A DNA stretch of 64,000 bases from CAZUGO01 sp964619935 (lineage in GTDB: Bacteria > Planctomycetota > Phycisphaerae > UBA1845 > CAIVHJ01). This document shows, piece by piece, positions 61,832 to 64,000 of the stretch. Every line of letters begins with the position of its first letter. Position 1 is the first letter of the stretch. Below the pieces are notes generated by a model. It was not told where the DNA came from and did no database searches. It saw nothing but the letters and a program-made list of their open reading frames with translations. The position numbers were made by a program, and so were the translations under genes. The stretch is taken from NCBI GenBank assembly GCA_964619935.1, contig CAZUGO010000062.1:96212-160211 (forward strand). The letters are read 5' to 3'.

Positions 61832-62347
61832 ATGCTGTACGACGACATCCTCAGATCTCTGCAAGACCACGACATCCGATACCTGCTGGTGGGAGGGATT
61901 GCGGTTAACCTGTATGGATTCGCCAGGGCCACCGCGGATCTCGACCTGCTGCTGGCCATGGATGACCAGAATCTGCTCCGTTTCGTCGGGATATTGCAGG
62001 AAGGGGGCTGGCGCCCGAGGGTGCCGGTCCGGCTGGAGCAACTCGCAGACTCGGAGTCGCGGCATCGGTGGATTACAGAAAAGCACATGCAGGTATTCAC
62101 GGTGGTGAATCCGGCCCGACCCATGGAAGAACTTGATATCCTGCTCGAGTCCGGGATTGACTTCGACGCGGCGTTCGATCGGCGGCAGGTCCTGTCCGCG
62201 GAGGGGATGGAGATTTCGCTGGTCTCCCTGGAGGACTTGATGGTCATGAAGCGCCAGGCCGGCCGGGAGCGAGACTACATCGATCTTAAAGCCCTCGAAC
62301 AGATCAAACAGATCAGCGATGAACAATCCGACGAGACCTGCACCTGA
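61832..62347 (+). CDS. nucleotidyltransferase-fold protein (MNT/AbiEii-like)
   Basis: The 171-residue protein has the NTase core YLLVGGIAVNLYGFARATAD with the metal-binding pair in TADLDLLLA and a later conserved ELDILLES. The C-terminal part has ISLVSLEDLMVMKRQAGRER and DYIDLKAL, as in DUF6036/AbiEii-type proteins. Such proteins often act as toxins or antitoxins with a small neighbour. Here a 60-residue gene overlaps its end by 29 bases. A GTG one codon earlier is an alternative start. Target is unknown. Confidence 0.8.
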   Translation: MLYDDILRSLQDHDIRYLLVGGIAVNLYGFARATADLDLLLAMDDQNLLRFVGILQEGGWRPRVPVRLEQLADSESRHRWITEKHMQVFTVVNPARPMEELDILLESGIDFDAAFDRRQVLSAEGMEISLVSLEDLMVMKRQAGRERDYIDLKALEQIKQISDEQSDETCT

Positions 62348-62501
62348 CCCGCAGCGCGATCAGGAGCGGCTGCGTCGTTTCATGGCCCTCTCACCGGCCG
62401 AGAAACTCCGGCGCCTCGAAGCGCTCAACGACTTCCTGAATAAGCTGACGCCTGCGGCTGCGAGAACCGCCTGGACCGAGTTGAAGAAACGCGGATGGTG
62501 A
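62319..62501 (+). CDS. small partner of the nucleotidyltransferase-fold protein
   Basis: The 60-residue protein has the core FMALSPAEKLRRLEALNDFL and ends in AAARTAWTELKKRGW, which I recall as a pattern in short proteins next to NTase-fold genes. It is helical and basic. The start lies 29 bases inside the preceding gene, so the two are translated together. A toxin-antitoxin relationship is possible. The stop is two bases from the stop of the convergent dockerin gene. Confidence 0.7.
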   Translation: MNNPTRPAPDPQRDQERLRRFMALSPAEKLRRLEALNDFLNKLTPAAARTAWTELKKRGW

Positions 62502-62503
62502 GA

Positions 62504-63877
62504 TCAGGGTCGGCAGGGACCCCAGTGCCCCAGAATCGGGGCCAGGTCGGCGGGGCCAACGGTGCCGTCGTTGTTCAGGTCGGCAACGCCGCCGGATTGC
62601 CCCCAGGCGCCCAGCACCTGGGCGAGGTCGGCTGGTCCGACGACCTGGTCGCCGCTGAGATCGCCGAGGCAGGCGGGGAAGGACGGTACTTGGACGTTGC
62701 CCACCGTGATGGCCTCCGGCGTGCCCGGCTTGAACAAGCCGATCTGCACCGTTCCGGGTTCCGGCGGCGTGTTGGCGTCAAACCAGAAGTTGTACATCGT
62801 GGCCCAGCGCAAGGCGTTGGCATTGGGGTTGCTGTCGAAGGCCGCCGTCCGCCAGGTGATCTTGCCCTCGGCGATGGTGGCCGGCCAATCGCTGCCATCC
62901 AGGTTGACCGCTCCCGGCCCGTCGCCGGAATGGTAAGGCACATCGTGAAACCCGACCCGGGCGGCCTGCACCCCAAAAGTCAACGGGACGCTGAAACTGC
63001 CGGCGCTGCGATCGGCGTTCATGTTGAACACCGCGTACTCGTAATGCCAGGTGCCATCGCCGTTGTCGGTCGCGTGGCAGCCGACCATGAACCGTCCGTC
63101 ATCGGGCACCTGGGCCGCGACCACGGTGGCACCCGGTTCCAGCAGCGGCCAGGCGCTGATGGCCGGCAGCCCGAACTGGGTCAGGCCCACGATGCCGATG
63201 TCATAAGCCGGAGCCGGCCCGATGCTGACGTAGCGGTGCGATGCATTGTTGTTCTGGTTGCCGGCCTGGGCATCGTCCAAGGCCACGTACTGACCCTCCA
63301 CGATGTAGGTGGCGCCGTTCAGACCCAGATCGTCGTTCTTGACCTGCAGCCGCTTGTAGGTCAGCGTGCCGCTGCTGCCCTGGTCGCCTTGTGCGTACGG
63401 CCAGACAAACTCGCCGGTATGGGCGTTGACCTGCCATTTCGGGCCCAATAGATTCTGGCTGCCGTTGCGCGTGGCCGCATAAGGATCCTGGCAACCAGGG
63501 GTGAGGTGGTCGAGGCAGGTGAACTGCTGCCGGCAGCCAGTGTCGCAATTGCTGTTGAGTTGCAGTGCACAGAAGCTGTGCTTGAGCCAGGACTGCCCGA
63601 TGTGTTCCAGGCGTCCGTCCAGGTAGCGGTACATATTCTGCGAGATCACCGGGTGAAACACGGAACCAGAAACCCAGTCCAGGTCGACGGTGCCGACGTT
63701 GACCGAAGTCGTCCCGATGGAGTAGGCCGTGATATCGCCTTCGGTGCCCCAGCGGTGCACCGTCTGGATGTGGCACAACGCCACGTCAGCCTGCCCCCGG
63801 GCGTCGTCCAGCGCCACGACCAGGGTCGTTCCCCAGGCAACCAACAATCGACCCACTACAACCCGCGGTGGCTTCAT
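62504..63877 (-). CDS. secreted hypothetical protein with C-terminal dockerin-like pair
   Basis: The 457-residue protein has a signal peptide (VVVGRLLVAWGTTLVVALDDARG), a large region of about 350 residues with several Cys (LNSNCDTGCRQQFTCLDHLT) and HYEYAVFNMNADRSAGSFSV, then a C-terminal pair LGDLSGDQVVGPADLAQVLG and VADLNNDGTVGPADLAPILG. No enzyme motif was recognised. The start at ATG 63877 has GGAGGGAGA upstream. A 16-base perfect palindrome (TTGCCCTGCAGGGCAA, 63909-63924) lies in the leader. It is probably a surface or extracellular protein of planctomycete type. The gene converges with the small NTase partner. Confidence 0.8.
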   Translation of the reverse strand: MKPPRVVVGRLLVAWGTTLVVALDDARGQADVALCHIQTVHRWGTEGDITAYSIGTTSVNVGTVDLDWVSGSVFHPVISQNMYRYLDGRLEHIGQSWLKHSFCALQLNSNCDTGCRQQFTCLDHLTPGCQDPYAATRNGSQNLLGPKWQVNAHTGEFVWPYAQGDQGSSGTLTYKRLQVKNDDLGLNGATYIVEGQYVALDDAQAGNQNNNASHRYVSIGPAPAYDIGIVGLTQFGLPAISAWPLLEPGATVVAAQVPDDGRFMVGCHATDNGDGTWHYEYAVFNMNADRSAGSFSVPLTFGVQAARVGFHDVPYHSGDGPGAVNLDGSDWPATIAEGKITWRTAAFDSNPNANALRWATMYNFWFDANTPPEPGTVQIGLFKPGTPEAITVGNVQVPSFPACLGDLSGDQVVGPADLAQVLGAWGQSGGVADLNNDGTVGPADLAPILGHWGPCRP

Positions 63878-64000
63878 CAGACATTCTCCCTCCATCAGAA
63901 CCGATACGTTGCCCTGCAGGGCAATCCGCCCTGGAAATGATAGCACAGCGGGGCTCGGGTTTTCGACGAGATCCGCTCGACGGCGTCGCACGTCCGCTAA

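Overview
The window is GC-rich chromosomal DNA from a bacterium that is most likely a planctomycete, perhaps of the Phycisphaerae type. This is inferred from the gene content. There are three pseudopilins with the FTLVE start and C-terminal H-x9-DG signature, secreted proteins ending in dockerin-like pairs (D-x-NGDG-x-VG-x-ADL-x-x-LLG-x-W), a cmk-ispH-rpsA block, a conserved planctomycete zinc-ribbon protein and a selA-selB-selC cluster. No rRNA or CRISPR array was seen. The one tRNA is tRNA-Sec.

Layout. 0.1-7.2 kb (minus strand): a Tad/Flp-pilus export operon (prepilin peptidase, TadE, CpaB, CpaE, TadA, TadB, TadC) without a visible pilin or secretin gene. 7.7-12.6 kb (plus): cmk, ispH, rpsA and a sigma-70 factor whose only plausible start is ATC. 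12.6-18 kb: a PBP4-type peptidase, a TPR protein, PgpA, an M14 carboxypeptidase and accA. 18.3-22.6 kb: a duplicated cassette (H-x9-DG pseudopilin plus small membrane-anchored Pro-rich protein) and a membrane TPR-like protein. 23-26.8 kb: a 1278-residue secreted Cys-rich repeat protein. 26.8-35.2 kb: housekeeping genes (pseudouridine synthase, ThiO-like oxidase, CFA-type methyltransferase, gap, pgk, rpe, accD) with a phosphatase-like pseudoenzyme coupled to rpe. 35.3-38 kb: a Ser/Thr kinase next to a calcineurin-type phosphatase. 38.2-41.4 kb: a cobalamin riboswitch with a downstream terminator controlling a secreted propeller-like/dockerin protein and a translationally coupled pseudopilin. 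41.5-49 kb: ahcY, rsmG, a lone receiver protein, a cyclodeaminase-like protein, a zinc ribbon, an 18-unit 22-bp tandem array, a cation antiporter and a TlpA-like protein. 49.1-54.7 kb: a Gly-rich secretin-domain-like protein, a dUTPase/MazG-like protein, selB, selA and tRNA-Sec. 54.7-59.9 kb: a remnant island at the 3' end of tRNA-Sec bounded by a 71-bp perfect direct repeat, with a 5'-truncated RHS-Hint polymorphic toxin, its probable immunity gene and two broken genes. 59.9-64 kb: an AcfC-DsrE fusion, a nucleotidyltransferase with a small partner, and another dockerin protein.

The strongest candidate for an undescribed system is the riboswitch operon at 38.25-41.37 kb. B12 availability appears to control an extracellular propeller-like protein and a pseudopilin, which suggests a planctomycete counterpart of surface B12 capture. 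Other unusual features are the selC island, the 22-bp array with a conserved dyad core, the ATC start of the sigma factor, and the pseudo-phosphatase behind rpe.
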